NCBI RefSeq assembly: GCF_006538705.1
Contig: NZ_BJLP01000005.1
Span: 27,779 to 91,778, forward strand
DNA: 64,000 nucleotides
Direction: 5' to 3'
From: Cellulomonas uda
Lineage (GTDB): Bacteria > Actinomycetota > Actinomycetes > Actinomycetales > Cellulomonadaceae
The notes beneath the pieces are model-generated. The model was not told where the DNA came from. It saw nothing but the letters and a program-made list of their open reading frames with translations, and did not search any database. Made by a program: the position numbers and the translations under genes. Below, piece after piece: positions 49,603-59,115 of this stretch (position 1 is its first letter; every line of letters begins with the position of its first letter).

Positions 49603-50106
49603 GTGGACACCCTCGGATACCAGGCGCTCGTCCACGACAGGCTCGTCGTCTCGGGCTACACGGTGCGCAGCGCACCCCCGTCGGCGCTCGTCGGGTACCG
49701 CCGGGACTTCCGCGTGCGGTGGTTCGCGACCACCCTGCACCTGCTCGTCCACGTCGCCACGACGCCCCACGTGACGGCGGACGGGCTCGCCCGGTTCACC
49801 CGCGCGTCGCTCGACCACGCGAAGCTCGCGCACGGCGGGATGCGCGGCATGCAGTCGGGCGTCGGGGTCGTCTCGGTGGTGGTCGGCGACCGCGCGGACG
49901 ACGACGCGCACGCCTACGCGCTGACGACCACCGTGCGGGACTTCGCGGCGTTCGCCTGGCCGGCCGTCGTCGACCTCGACGCTCAGGTGCGCTCGAGCCG
50001 GACCGCCGGGCCGATGGTCGGCGCGGTCTACAACTCCTGGATGCGCGCGCAGATCGACGCGCTCCTGCCGCAGCCCGACGCCCTCGTAGGCGCGGACCCA
50101 CGCTGA
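49603..50106 (+). CDS. Conserved hypothetical protein
   Basis: A 167-residue soluble protein I cannot name. It has SALVGYRRDFRVRWFATTLHLLVHVAT, GMQSGVGVVSVVVGDR and GPMVGAVYNSWMRAQIDALL blocks, with no signal peptide or membrane helix. AAGGAG precedes the GTG at 49603. It diverges from the WXG operon and stands before valS, so it may be expressed independently of both. Confidence 0.6.
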   Translation: MDTLGYQALVHDRLVVSGYTVRSAPPSALVGYRRDFRVRWFATTLHLLVHVATTPHVTADGLARFTRASLDHAKLAHGGMRGMQSGVGVVSVVVGDRADDDAHAYALTTTVRDFAAFAWPAVVDLDAQVRSSRTAGPMVGAVYNSWMRAQIDALLPQPDALVGADPR

Positions 50107-50167
50107 GGCGTCCCGACGCACGAAACCCGTACGGGAAGACCCCCGACGTCTGGGAAGATGGGCGGTC

Positions 50168-52804
50168 ATGAGCGACCTGACCTCCCGCACCGACGTCCCG
50201 ACGACCGCGACCGGCCGCCGCGTACCGGACAAGGTCGGCCTCGAGGGGCTCGAGGAGTCGTGGTCGCAGCGCTGGGCCGAGCTCGGGACGTACTCGTTCG
50301 ACCGCACGCGCTCGCGCGAGGAGATCTACTCGATCGACACCCCGCCGCCCACCGTCTCCGGCTCGCTGCACGTGGGGCACGTGTTCTCGTACACGCACAC
50401 CGACGTCGTCGCGCGGTACCGCCGCATGCGCGGCGCGGAGGTGTTCTACCCGATGGGCTGGGACGACAACGGCCTGCCCACCGAACGTCGCGTGCAGAAC
50501 TACTACGGCGTGCGCTGCGACCCGTCGCTGCCGTACGACCCGGACTTCACGCCGCCGCACGAGGGCACGGACAAGACCGTGAAGGCCGCCGACCAGGTGC
50601 CGGTCAGCCGACGCAACTTCGTCGAGCTGTGCGAGCGGCTCACGGTCGAGGACGAGCGGCAGTTCGAGGCGCTGTGGCGCCGCCTCGGGCTCTCGGTCGA
50701 CTGGTCGATGACCTACCAGACCATCTCGGCGGAGTCGCGCGCCGTCGCGCAGCAGGCGTTCCTGCGCAACCTCGCGCGTGGTGAGGCGTACCAGGCCGAG
50801 GCGCCGGGCCTGTGGGACGTGACGTTCCAGACCGCCGTCGCGCAGGCCGAGCTCGAGGCGCGCGACTACCCGGGCGCGTTCCACCGGGTCGCGTTCCACG
50901 GCGCCGACGGCCCGGTCCACATCGAGACGACGCGACCGGAGCTGCTGCCCGCGTGCGTCGCGCTCATCGCGCACCCCGACGACGAGCGCTACCAGCACCT
51001 GTTCGGCACGACGGTCACGACCCCGCTGTTCGGCGTCGAGGTCCCGGTGCTCGCGCACCCGGCCGCCGAGCCCGACAAGGGCGCGGGCATCGCGATGTGC
51101 TGCACGTTCGGCGACCTGACCGACGTGCAGTGGTGGCGCGAGCTGCAGCTCCCGACACGCTCGGTGGTGCAGCGCGACGGCCGCCTGCTGCGCGAGACGC
51201 CGGAGTGGATCACGTCGCAGCAGGGCCGTGAGGTGTTCGCGCAGCTCGCGGGCAAGACGACGTTCTCGGCACGCGAGGCGGTCGTCGCCGGTCTGCGCGC
51301 CTCGGGTGACCTCGACGGCGAGCCGACGCCCACGCAGCGCAAGGCGAACTTCTACGAGAAGGGCGACAAGCCCCTCGAGATCGTCACGTCGCGTCAGTGG
51401 TACATCCGCAACGGCGGCCGCGACACGGACCTTCGCGCGGCGCTGCTCGCGCGCGGTGCCGAGCTCGACTTCCACCCCGAGTTCATGCAGGTCCGCTACG
51501 AGAACTGGGTCGGCGGCCTGAACGGCGACTGGCTCATCAGCCGCCAGCGGTTCTTCGGCGTGCCGCTGCCGGTCTGGTACGCGCTCGACGCCGACGGCGA
51601 GCCCGACTACGACAACCCGCTCGTCCCGTCCGAGGACCAGCTTCCCGTCGACCCGTCGTCGGACGTGCCCGCGGGCTACACCGCGGACCAGCGCGGTGTG
51701 CCGGGAGGCTTCGTCGGGGACCCCGACATCATGGACACGTGGGCCACGTCGTCGCTGACCCCGCAGATCGCGGGCGGCTGGCGCTCCGACCCGGACCTGT
51801 TCGCGCGCGTCTTCCCGATGGACCTGCGGCCGCAGGGCCAGGACATCATCCGCACGTGGCTGTTCTCGACGGTGGTCCGCTCGCACCTCGAGCACGGGTC
51901 GCTGCCGTGGACCGACGCCGCCATCAGCGGGTGGATCCTCGACCCGGACCGCAAGAAGATGTCGAAGTCCAAGGGCAACGTCGTCACGCCCATGGGCCTG
52001 CTCGAGGAGCACGGGTCGGACGCGGTCCGGTACTGGGCGGCCTCCGCGCGGCTCGGCACCGACGCGGCGTTCGAGGTCGGCCAGATGAAGATCGGCCGAC
52101 GCCTGGCGATCAAGGTGCTCAACGCCTCCAAGTTCGCGCTGTCGTTCGGCGCGGCCGACGAGGCACCGTCGCTCGACCCGGCGCTCGTCACGGTCGCGCT
52201 CGATCGGGCGATGCTCGCCGGCCTGGCCGACGTTGTCGACCAGGCGACCGCCGCGCTCGAGTCGTACGACCACACGCGCGCGCTCGAGCTCACGGAGACG
52301 TTCTTCTGGACGTTCTGCGACGACTACCTCGAGCTCGTGAAGGACCGCGCGTACGGCGAGGGTGCGGGGGCGCAGAGCGCCCGCACCGCGCTGTGCCTCG
52401 CGCTCGACGTGCTGCTGCGCCTGCTCGCGCCGGTGCTGCCGTTCGCCACCGAGGAGGTCTGGTCGTGGTGGCGCGAGGGCTCGGTGCACCGCGCCGCGTG
52501 GCCGCAGTCCGCGCCGCTGCGCTCGGCGACGGGTGACGCGTCGTTCGCGACCGTGACCGCGGCCGGTGCCGCGCTCGCGGCGCTGCGCAAGGTCAAGTCC
52601 GAGGCGAAGGTGTCGATGCGCACGGAGATCCTCGCCGCGCGCCTCGAGGTCCCGGCCGCGCAGCTCGCCGACGTCGAGGTCGCGCTCGACGACGTGCGCG
52701 CCGCGGGCCGCGCCACCGGCACGCTGGAGCTCGTCGCGGGCGAGGTCGAGCAGGCCGTCGCGCACGACGCGCAGCTGGGCGAGCCGGTCAAGCGCGGCGC
52801 CTGA
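50168..52804 (+). CDS. valS: Valine-tRNA ligase, archaeal/rickettsial-type
   Basis: Charges tRNA-Val. The 878-residue protein has HVGH (68-71), the KMSKS loop KKMSKSKGN (about 597) and the CP1 editing domain, but the sequence (TPPPTVSGSLHVGHVFSYTHTD, MGWDDNGLPTERRVQNYYGV) is of the archaeal/Rickettsia kind and not of the standard bacterial type (for example M. tuberculosis ValS). The usual C-terminal coiled-coil arm seems absent. GAAGAT lies 8 nt before the ATG, with no ribosome-binding site in between (leaderless type). Confidence 0.94.
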   Translation: MSDLTSRTDVPTTATGRRVPDKVGLEGLEESWSQRWAELGTYSFDRTRSREEIYSIDTPPPTVSGSLHVGHVFSYTHTDVVARYRRMRGAEVFYPMGWDDNGLPTERRVQNYYGVRCDPSLPYDPDFTPPHEGTDKTVKAADQVPVSRRNFVELCERLTVEDERQFEALWRRLGLSVDWSMTYQTISAESRAVAQQAFLRNLARGEAYQAEAPGLWDVTFQTAVAQAELEARDYPGAFHRVAFHGADGPVHIETTRPELLPACVALIAHPDDERYQHLFGTTVTTPLFGVEVPVLAHPAAEPDKGAGIAMCCTFGDLTDVQWWRELQLPTRSVVQRDGRLLRETPEWITSQQGREVFAQLAGKTTFSAREAVVAGLRASGDLDGEPTPTQRKANFYEKGDKPLEIVTSRQWYIRNGGRDTDLRAALLARGAELDFHPEFMQVRYENWVGGLNGDWLISRQRFFGVPLPVWYALDADGEPDYDNPLVPSEDQLPVDPSSDVPAGYTADQRGVPGGFVGDPDIMDTWATSSLTPQIAGGWRSDPDLFARVFPMDLRPQGQDIIRTWLFSTVVRSHLEHGSLPWTDAAISGWILDPDRKKMSKSKGNVVTPMGLLEEHGSDAVRYWAASARLGTDAAFEVGQMKIGRRLAIKVLNASKFALSFGAADEAPSLDPALVTVALDRAMLAGLADVVDQATAALESYDHTRALELTETFFWTFCDDYLELVKDRAYGEGAGAQSARTALCLALDVLLRLLAPVLPFATEEVWSWWREGSVHRAAWPQSAPLRSATGDASFATVTAAGAALAALRKVKSEAKVSMRTEILAARLEVPAAQLADVEVALDDVRAAGRATGTLELVAGEVEQAVAHDAQLGEPVKRGA

Positions 52805-52812
52805 CGCCCGAC

Positions 52813-52848
52813 GGTGGGAGGCGAGCACCGACGTGCCCGTCTCCCACC
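52813..52848. terminator. Terminator hairpin after valS
   Basis: GGTGGGAG (52813-52820) pairs with CTCCCACC (52841-52848), and the arms continue with partial pairing to a 4-nt loop. It lies 9 bp after the valS stop and just before the -10 of the aldo/keto reductase gene. Confidence 0.7.
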
Positions 52849-52869
52849 TGCGGGCGTAGCGTGCTGGGC

Positions 52870-53739
52870 ATGACCTCGACCTCGCCGAGCCGACCGACCG
52901 CCCCCGAGGACGTCCCCACCCGCACGCTGGCCGACGGCCTGGTGCTGCCCGCCATCGGCTTCGGCACCTACCCGCTCAAGGGCTTCGCGGGCCGGGACGC
53001 GGTGGCCGACGCGATCGGCGCCGGGTACCGCCTGATCGACACCGCGTACAACTACGAGAACGAGGGTGCGGTCGGCGCGGGCGTGCGCCAGTCCGGTGTG
53101 CCGCGCGACGAGCTCGTGCTGCAGACCAAGCTGCCGGGCCGCTACCACCGGCACGACGACGCGGTCACGGCCGTGCAGGAGTCCCTGCTGCGCGCGGGGC
53201 TCGACCACTGGGACCTGGTCCTCATCCACTGGCCGAACCCCGGCCGCGGGCTGTACGCCGAGGCGTTCGCGGCGCTGCTCTCGCTCCGGGACGCCGGTCT
53301 GGTCCGGTCGGTCGGCGTCTCGAACTTCCTGCCCGAGCACCTCGACTCGCTGAAGCGCGTCACGGGTGAGCTGCCGACCGTGAACCAGGTGGAGCTGCAC
53401 CCGCACTTCGCGCAGCCGGAGCAGCGGGGCGCCGACGAGGCGCGCGGCGTGCTCACGCAGTCGTGGAGCCCGCTGGCCCGCGGACCGCTGCTCGAGGAGC
53501 CGGTGATCCAGGAGGTCGCCCGCGCGCACGGACGCACACCCGGCCAGGTGGTGCTGCGCTGGCACGTCGAGCTGGGTGCGGTGCCGCTGCCGAAGTCGGG
53601 CTCGGCCGAGCGCCGCAGGGAGAACCTCGCGGTGTTCGACTTCACGCTGTCGCCCGACGAGGTCGCGGCGATCAGCGGGCTGTCGCGGCCGGACGGTCGC
53701 ACCAACGACCAGGACCCGGCGGTCTACGAGGAGCTCTGA
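52870..53739 (+). CDS. Aldo/keto reductase
   Basis: A 289-residue (alpha/beta)8 NADPH-dependent carbonyl reductase. Family marks: IGFGTYPLKG, RLIDTAYNYENEGAVG with the catalytic Asp and Tyr, LQTKLPGRYHR with the catalytic Lys, LVLIHWPNP with the catalytic His, and PLPKSGSAERRRENL for NADPH binding. The substrate is unknown. TAGCGT is 7 nt before the ATG at 52870 (leaderless type). Confidence 0.93.
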   Translation: MTSTSPSRPTAPEDVPTRTLADGLVLPAIGFGTYPLKGFAGRDAVADAIGAGYRLIDTAYNYENEGAVGAGVRQSGVPRDELVLQTKLPGRYHRHDDAVTAVQESLLRAGLDHWDLVLIHWPNPGRGLYAEAFAALLSLRDAGLVRSVGVSNFLPEHLDSLKRVTGELPTVNQVELHPHFAQPEQRGADEARGVLTQSWSPLARGPLLEEPVIQEVARAHGRTPGQVVLRWHVELGAVPLPKSGSAERRRENLAVFDFTLSPDEVAAISGLSRPDGRTNDQDPAVYEEL

Positions 53740-53781
53740 GCGACGGCCGGCGGCACACCGCGGGCCGACGAGCGCGCGAGG

Positions 53782-53806
53782 CTACCGCCCGGTAACCGAG
53801 CGGTAG
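53782..53806. promoter_or_regulatory. Inverted repeat upstream of the acyl-CoA synthetase gene
   Basis: CTACCGC-N11-GCGGTAG (53782-53788 and 53800-53806) overlaps a -10-like TAGGGT (53804-53809). It is a candidate operator about 30 bp before the start of fatty-acid activation gene expression; the regulator is unknown. Confidence 0.4.
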
Positions 53807-53835
53807 GGTCTCGTCGTACCCCCACGGAGAGAGAC

Positions 53836-55656
53836 ATGTCCCCCAGCACCTCGCCGTCGACGCTGCCCGCCGACGCCCCTCGTTCCATCCCCGGCATGCT
53901 CGCGCAGCGACTCGCGCGCGACCCCGACGGCACGTTCGCCGAGCGCTCGTCGGGCCTGGGCTCCGCGTGGACGCCCGTGACGGTCCGCGGGTTCGTCGCG
54001 GAGGTCACCGCGGTGGCCAAGGGCCTCGTGGCCCGCGGCATCGCACCGGGCGACCGGGTCGGCATCATGTCGCGCACCCGGTACGAGTGGACGGTGCTCG
54101 ACTTCGCGGTGTGGTCCGCGGGCGCGGTCGGCGTGCCGGTGTACGAGACCGACTCCGCGGAGCAGGTGCGCTGGATCTGCGCGGACGCGGGCATCCGCCT
54201 GCTCGTCGCGGAGACCGAGGCGCACGCCGCCGTCGTCGAGAGCGTGCGTGACGACCTGCCCGGGCTGCGCGAGGTCCTCGTGATCGACGCCGGCGCGCTC
54301 GAGCAGCTCGTCGTGTCCGGCCACGACGTGCCCGACGCCGAGATCGGGCGGCGCAGCGCGCTCGCCGGCCGCGACGACCTCGCGACCGTGATCTACACCT
54401 CCGGCACCACCGGCCGCCCGAAGGGCGTCGAGCTCACGCACGGCAACTTCGTCGCGGTCTGCCTGCTCGGCATCGACGACCTCGGCGAGGTGTACGCGCA
54501 GCCGCACTCGCGCACGCTGCTGTTCCTGCCGCTCGCGCACGTGTTCGCGCGGTTCATCCAGGTGCTGTGCGTCCCGTCCGGCGCGGTGCTCGGGCACACG
54601 CCCGACACACGCAACCTCCTGCCCGACCTCGCGTCGTTCCGTCCCACGTTCCTGCTGGCCGTGCCGCGCGTGTTCGAGAAGGTCTACAACTCGGCCGAGC
54701 AGAAGGCCGGCTCGGGCGCCGCGCTGCGGGTGTTCCGCTGGGCGGCGAAGGTCGCGATCCAGTACTCACGCGCCCTCGACACGCCCGCAGGACCGAGCGC
54801 CGCGCTGCGCACGCAGCACCGGCTCGCGGGGCGCCTCGTGCACGCGAAGCTCCGCGCGGCGCTGGGTGGCCATGTCGAGTGGGCCATCTCCGGTGGTGCG
54901 CCGCTCGGCGACCGGCTGGGGCACTTCTTCCGGGGGATCGGCGTGCGGGTCCTCGAGGGCTACGGGCTCACGGAGACGACCGCGCCCACCGCGGTCAACC
55001 TGCCGCGTCTCACCAAGGTCGGCACGGTGGGTCCCGCGTTCCCGGGGACCCGGGTGCGCGTCGACGAGGCGGGCGAGATCTGGGTCGCAGGTCCGCACGT
55101 CTTCCGCGGGTACCGGCACGACGAGGAGGCGACGAAGGCCGCGCTCGTCGACGGCTGGTTCCGCACGGGCGACCTCGGCTCGCTCGACGAGGACGGGTAC
55201 CTGCGCATCACCGGCCGCTCCAAGGAGATCATCGTGACCGCGGGCGGCAAGAACGTGGCCCCGGCGGTGCTCGAGGACCGCCTGCGCGGGCACCCGATCG
55301 TCAGCCAGGTCGTGGTCGTCGGCGACCAGCGGCCGTTCATCGGGGCACTCGTGACGTTGGACGCCGAGATGCTGCCCGGGTGGCTCGCGAACCACGGCCT
55401 GCCGGCCATGGACGTCGTCACCGCCGGTGAGCACCCCGCCGTGCTGGAGGCGCTCGACCGCGCGGTGGCCCGGGCCAACGAGGCGGTCTCGCGTGCCGAG
55501 TCCATCCGCAAGATCGCCGTGCTGCCGACCGACCTCACGGAGGCGAACGGCTACCTCACGCCGTCGCTCAAGGTGAAGCGCACCCGCGTGCTCGCGGACT
55601 TCGCCCCGCAGATCGAGGAGCTCTACACGGACACCCGCGGAACCGCGCGGGACTGA
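53836..55656 (+). CDS. AMP-forming long-chain fatty acid-CoA ligase
   Basis: Activates fatty acids to acyl-CoA through an acyl-adenylate. The 606-residue protein has the AMP-binding P-loop YTSGTTGRPKGVELTH (about 193), the adenine motif GYGLTETTAP, WFRTGDLG and the C-terminal Lys-containing ITGRSKEIIVTAGGKNVAP. The form is that of FadD15-like ligases. GGAGAGAG precedes the ATG at 53836. It is convergent with the baeRF gene. Confidence 0.93.
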   Translation: MSPSTSPSTLPADAPRSIPGMLAQRLARDPDGTFAERSSGLGSAWTPVTVRGFVAEVTAVAKGLVARGIAPGDRVGIMSRTRYEWTVLDFAVWSAGAVGVPVYETDSAEQVRWICADAGIRLLVAETEAHAAVVESVRDDLPGLREVLVIDAGALEQLVVSGHDVPDAEIGRRSALAGRDDLATVIYTSGTTGRPKGVELTHGNFVAVCLLGIDDLGEVYAQPHSRTLLFLPLAHVFARFIQVLCVPSGAVLGHTPDTRNLLPDLASFRPTFLLAVPRVFEKVYNSAEQKAGSGAALRVFRWAAKVAIQYSRALDTPAGPSAALRTQHRLAGRLVHAKLRAALGGHVEWAISGGAPLGDRLGHFFRGIGVRVLEGYGLTETTAPTAVNLPRLTKVGTVGPAFPGTRVRVDEAGEIWVAGPHVFRGYRHDEEATKAALVDGWFRTGDLGSLDEDGYLRITGRSKEIIVTAGGKNVAPAVLEDRLRGHPIVSQVVVVGDQRPFIGALVTLDAEMLPGWLANHGLPAMDVVTAGEHPAVLEALDRAVARANEAVSRAESIRKIAVLPTDLTEANGYLTPSLKVKRTRVLADFAPQIEELYTDTRGTARD

Positions 55657-55664
55657 GACGGCTC

Positions 55665-55697
55665 GGGCCGCGCGCCCTCGATGGGGACGCGCGGCCC
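55665..55697. terminator. Bidirectional terminator hairpin
   Basis: Positions 55665-55677 pair with 55685-55697 (one mismatch) around a 7-nt loop, between two convergent genes. Confidence 0.75.
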
Positions 55698-55722
55698 GTG
55701 ACGCCGCAGCCGAGCGCCTGCG

Positions 55723-56925
55723 CTACGGGATCGCGCGCACGCGCCGCGCGTCGGCCGACTGCGTGAGCAGCTGCTCGCTCGGTGTGGACTCGTCCGACCA
55801 CCGCAGGAGCGCCCCGACGCCGTCCGCCAGCTCGGCCGCCCCGTCCGGGGCGAACGTCACGCCCGCGTCCTGCGCGAGCGCAGCCCGCACGAGCGCGACG
55901 ACCGCCGGGTACCGTCGACCGTCCGCGACGCCCAGCGTGTCGAGGTCGGCCTGGTTGGTCGCGAGCTCGAGCGGCTGCAGGCCGACGAGCACCTCACGCT
56001 CCTGCAACGCGCCGAGCGCCCCGTCACCGAGCACCAGCTCGGCGACCTGTCCCCGGCGCAGCACCTCGACGACGTCGTCGAGGGAGGTCACCGCGGCCTC
56101 GCCGCGCCCCAGCGCCTGGCCGAACCGGTCGAGCACCGCGTGACGGCGACGCGCGCGCAGCTCGTCCACCGCGGCCCGCACGCGCTGTGCGAACGCGTCC
56201 GGCTTCGCCCCGGCGCCGCGCGCCCCGCCGGGCACCTCGACGACGAGCTCGCGGACCTGCTGGCCGACCTTCTCGCACACGAGCGCGACCGCACGCACGT
56301 CACCGGTGAGCACGACGAGCTCGGGGGTGCGTTCCGCGACGCGCTTGTCCAGGAACGCCGCCACCTCCTCGGCGTTGCGCTGCCACGAGTCCTCGGCCCG
56401 CGACTGGTTGCGCCGCGACAGCCCGTTCTCCCGGGTCTTGTGCACGTCGTCGTGACCGCCCTCGACGCTCTCGTGCAGCGGTTCGCCGTCCTCGCCCACG
56501 CCGGGGCGGGCACCGCCCGCGGACTTCCACACAAGGTCCGCACCCGTGCGGTCGACCGCGACGACGAGCAGCTCGACCGCCTCGTCGGCGGCCCGCACCG
56601 CGGGCAGCAGGTCGGGCACCGGTCCGAACGTCGCGATCGTCCGAGCGGGCGGCTCGCCCACGACGCGGTCGACCAGCACGCCCTGGCCGTCCGCCACGAT
56701 CACGCGCCCGTGCGGTCCTCGCACGCCCGTCGGCACCGCGACCAGGTCGGCGATCTCGTCGAGCACGGCACCCGGCGCGCCCTCGCGCTCGAGCTCCCGC
56801 CGTGCCGCCTTCCAGCGGTCCGCCGCCTCCGACTCCCCCGCCGACTCTGCTCTCGTCGCGTCGAGGAACACGGTGACGAACGGCGACGTCCGGCCGAGCA
56901 GCGGCTTGAGCCAGTGCAGGTCCAT
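55723..56925 (-). CDS. baeRF family 2 protein (Rv2629-like)
   Basis: A 400-residue protein of the bacterial archaeo-eukaryotic release-factor family. It starts MDLHWLKPLLGRTSPFVTVFLD and contains the GGHDDVHKTRENGLSRRNQSRAEDSWQRNAEEVAAFLDKR segment typical of the family. Relatives (Rv2629, Vms1/ANKZF1) act on ribosome-bound or peptidyl-tRNA substrates. A strong AAGGAGGT lies 7 nt before the ATG at 56925. Confidence 0.8.
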   Translation of the reverse strand: MDLHWLKPLLGRTSPFVTVFLDATRAESAGESEAADRWKAARRELEREGAPGAVLDEIADLVAVPTGVRGPHGRVIVADGQGVLVDRVVGEPPARTIATFGPVPDLLPAVRAADEAVELLVVAVDRTGADLVWKSAGGARPGVGEDGEPLHESVEGGHDDVHKTRENGLSRRNQSRAEDSWQRNAEEVAAFLDKRVAERTPELVVLTGDVRAVALVCEKVGQQVRELVVEVPGGARGAGAKPDAFAQRVRAAVDELRARRRHAVLDRFGQALGRGEAAVTSLDDVVEVLRRGQVAELVLGDGALGALQEREVLVGLQPLELATNQADLDTLGVADGRRYPAVVALVRAALAQDAGVTFAPDGAAELADGVGALLRWSDESTPSEQLLTQSADARRVRAIP

Positions 56926-57093
56926 GCGGCAACCTCCTTCGGCCCACGAGGTGGGCCGTGCAGTGGACGGTGCCCGGGACGCGGACGTCAGCGGTCGCGC
57001 GTCTCGAGCCTCGCTGACCACTCCTAACCAACCGCAGGTTGGCGCCCCACGCCACCCCTGGCGACGGCCCCGCGGGAGGGCGCCGCGGCACGG

Positions 57094-57483
57094 TCAGGTG
57101 GTGGCGTCACCACCTGCGGGTTCGCGCCCGCCGTCCTGCGCGATCGCCTCGTGGTGGCGGATGACCTCCTCGACGATGAACGCCAGGAACTTCTCCGCGA
57201 ACACCGGGTCGAGGTCCGCCTGGTCCGCGAGCTCACGCAGGCGCGCGACCTGCCGGACCTCGCGACCCGGGTCCGACGGGGGCAGTCCGCGCTGCGCCTT
57301 CAGGACCCCGACCTGCTTGGTCGCCTTGAACCGCTCCGCGAGCAGGTAGACCAGCGCGGCGTCGATGTTGTCGATGCTGTGCCGCAGCCGGGCGAGCTCG
57401 GGCGGGATGTCCGTCGGCTGCGCCGCCCCGGACGCTCCCCCGTGCTCGGGAGCGGGTTCGGCGGGGCGGATCGCGTCGGTCAC
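57094..57483 (-). CDS. Chorismate mutase, AroQ class
   Basis: Converts chorismate to prephenate for Phe and Tyr. The 129-residue all-helical protein has [53 protein letters not shown], with the conserved Arg and Lys residues of the active site, and the C-terminal helix [25 protein letters not shown] segment. It is a stand-alone monofunctional enzyme, upstream of nothing else from the shikimate pathway here. Confidence 0.92.
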   Translation of the reverse strand: MTDAIRPAEPAPEHGGASGAAQPTDIPPELARLRHSIDNIDAALVYLLAERFKATKQVGVLKAQRGLPPSDPGREVRQVARLRELADQADLDPVFAEKFLAFIVEEVIRHHEAIAQDGGREPAGGDATT

Positions 57484-57513
57484 GCCCGCGATCCTAGGCC
57501 GCGAACCGCGCGG

Positions 57514-58779
57514 TCAGGCGCTCTTCTCGCGGGGCGGGCGCTTCTCGCGCGGCACGAGGGTCGGGTTCACGTTCTCGAGCACCACGTCGCGCGTGATGAG
57601 CACGCGTGCGACGTCGTCGCGGCTCGGGACGTCGAACATCACCTGCTGGAGGACCTCCTCCATGATGGCGCGCAGACCGCGTGCGCCCGTCCCGCGCAGG
57701 AGCGCCTGGTCCGCGATCGCCGCGACGGCCTCCTCGTCGAACTCGAGCTCGACGCCGTCGATCTCGAACATCCGCTGGTACTGCTTGACGAGCGCGTTGC
57801 GCGGCTCCGTGAGGATCCGCACGAGCGCGTCCTGGTCGAGCCGCCCGACGGCCGCGACGACCGGCAGACGCCCGATGAACTCGGGGATGAGCCCGTACTT
57901 CTGCAGGTCCTCGGGACGGACCTCGGAGAACAGGTCGCCCTCCTCGTGGTTGTCGACGAGCGGCGCGCCGAACCCGACGACACGCTTGCGTGCGCGGGCG
58001 GCGATGATGTCGTCGAGCCCTGCGAACGCCCCGGCCACGATGAACAGGACGTTCGACGTGTCGATCTGGATGAACTCCTGGTGCGGGTGCTTGCGACCGC
58101 CCTGCGGCGGGACCGAGGCCGTCGTGCCCTCGATGATCTTCAGCAGCGCCTGCTGGACGCCCTCGCCCGAGACGTCACGCGTGATCGACGGGTTCTCGCT
58201 CTTGCGGGCGATCTTGTCGATCTCGTCGATGTAGATGATGCCCTGCTCGGCCTTCTTGACGTCGTAGTCAGCGGCCTGGATGAGCTTGAGCAGGATGTTC
58301 TCGACGTCCTCACCGACGTAGCCGGCCTCCGTCAGCGCGGTGGCGTCGGCCAGGGCGAACGGCACGTTGAGCATGCGCGCGAGCGTCTGGGCCAGATACG
58401 TCTTTCCCGTGCCCGTGGGGCCGACGAGCAGGATGTTGGACTTGGCGATCTCGACCTGGTCGTCGGCGTTGCGCACGCCCTCACCGGCCTGGATCCGCTT
58501 GTAGTGGTTGTACACCGCGACCGACAGGGCCCGCTTGGCCGACTCCTGCCCGATGATGTACTGCTCGAGGAACGCGAAGATCTCGCGCGGCTTCGGCAGC
58601 TCGACCAGGCCCGTCTCGTTGGCCTCGGCGAGCTCCTCCTCGATGATCTCGTTGCACAGCTCGATGCACTCGTCGCAGATGTACACGCCGGGCCCGGCGA
58701 TGAGCTTCTTGACCTGCTTCTGGGACTTGCCGCAGAAGGAGCACTTGAGCAGGTCGGCACCGTCCCCGATCCGAGCCAC
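57514..58779 (-). CDS. clpX: ATP-dependent Clp protease ATP-binding subunit ClpX
   Basis: AAA+ unfoldase that delivers substrates to ClpP. The 421-residue protein has the N-terminal zinc domain (CSFCGKS and CDECIELC), Walker [19 protein letters not shown], Walker [10 protein letters not shown], the pore loop GYVGED and the sensor region GRLPVVA. The GTG at 58779 is chosen; upstream extension codes for a non-ClpX Arg-rich peptide. AGGGA precedes it. The genes clpX, clpP2, clpP1 and tig lie in this order on one strand, but clpX has its own promoter region. Confidence 0.97.
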   Translation of the reverse strand: MARIGDGADLLKCSFCGKSQKQVKKLIAGPGVYICDECIELCNEIIEEELAEANETGLVELPKPREIFAFLEQYIIGQESAKRALSVAVYNHYKRIQAGEGVRNADDQVEIAKSNILLVGPTGTGKTYLAQTLARMLNVPFALADATALTEAGYVGEDVENILLKLIQAADYDVKKAEQGIIYIDEIDKIARKSENPSITRDVSGEGVQQALLKIIEGTTASVPPQGGRKHPHQEFIQIDTSNVLFIVAGAFAGLDDIIAARARKRVVGFGAPLVDNHEEGDLFSEVRPEDLQKYGLIPEFIGRLPVVAAVGRLDQDALVRILTEPRNALVKQYQRMFEIDGVELEFDEEAVAAIADQALLRGTGARGLRAIMEEVLQQVMFDVPSRDDVARVLITRDVVLENVNPTLVPREKRPPREKSA

Positions 58780-59051
58780 GTCTCGTCCCTTCCTCGCGCT
58801 GCGCCGCCCCTCGCGGCCTGCGTCCTTGCGATCGTCGGCTGCTGCCGACTGCGTGCTGTCGTGCTGCGGGCGTCGCCGCCGGTGTCCCATTGGACACTAC
58901 GCCGCGCGCCGTGTCCCGCGTACCCCGCATCGTGTCGCGGCGTGTCCTCGCTCGTCCGGGCGGTCCGGGCCGTCTGAACCGTTTCGGCGTGCCGGATCTG
59001 GGCTATCGGGCGCGTCGGCGGCCTGGGCGGCTCGCCGTCAGGAGCGACGAC
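58780..59051. promoter_or_regulatory. clpX promoter region with a palindrome over the -10
   Basis: On the minus strand TAGTGT (58894-58899) is a good -10 element, about 110 nt before the clpX start. It overlaps GTGTCC-N4-GGACAC (58882-58897), an inverted repeat that may be an operator. The rest of this 270-bp stretch shows no gene. Confidence 0.45.
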
Positions 59052-59091
59052 GGCGGGCGCGTCCGGGCAGGATCACCCGTCCGCGCCCGCC
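59052..59091. terminator. Terminator hairpin after clpP2
   Basis: Positions 59052-59061 pair perfectly with 59082-59091; the 20-nt interior can pair further. It lies 25 bp after the clpP2 stop on the minus strand and separates the clpP genes from clpX. Confidence 0.8.
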
Positions 59092-59115
59092 GAGGTCGTC
59101 ACTCGCAGTGCGCCG

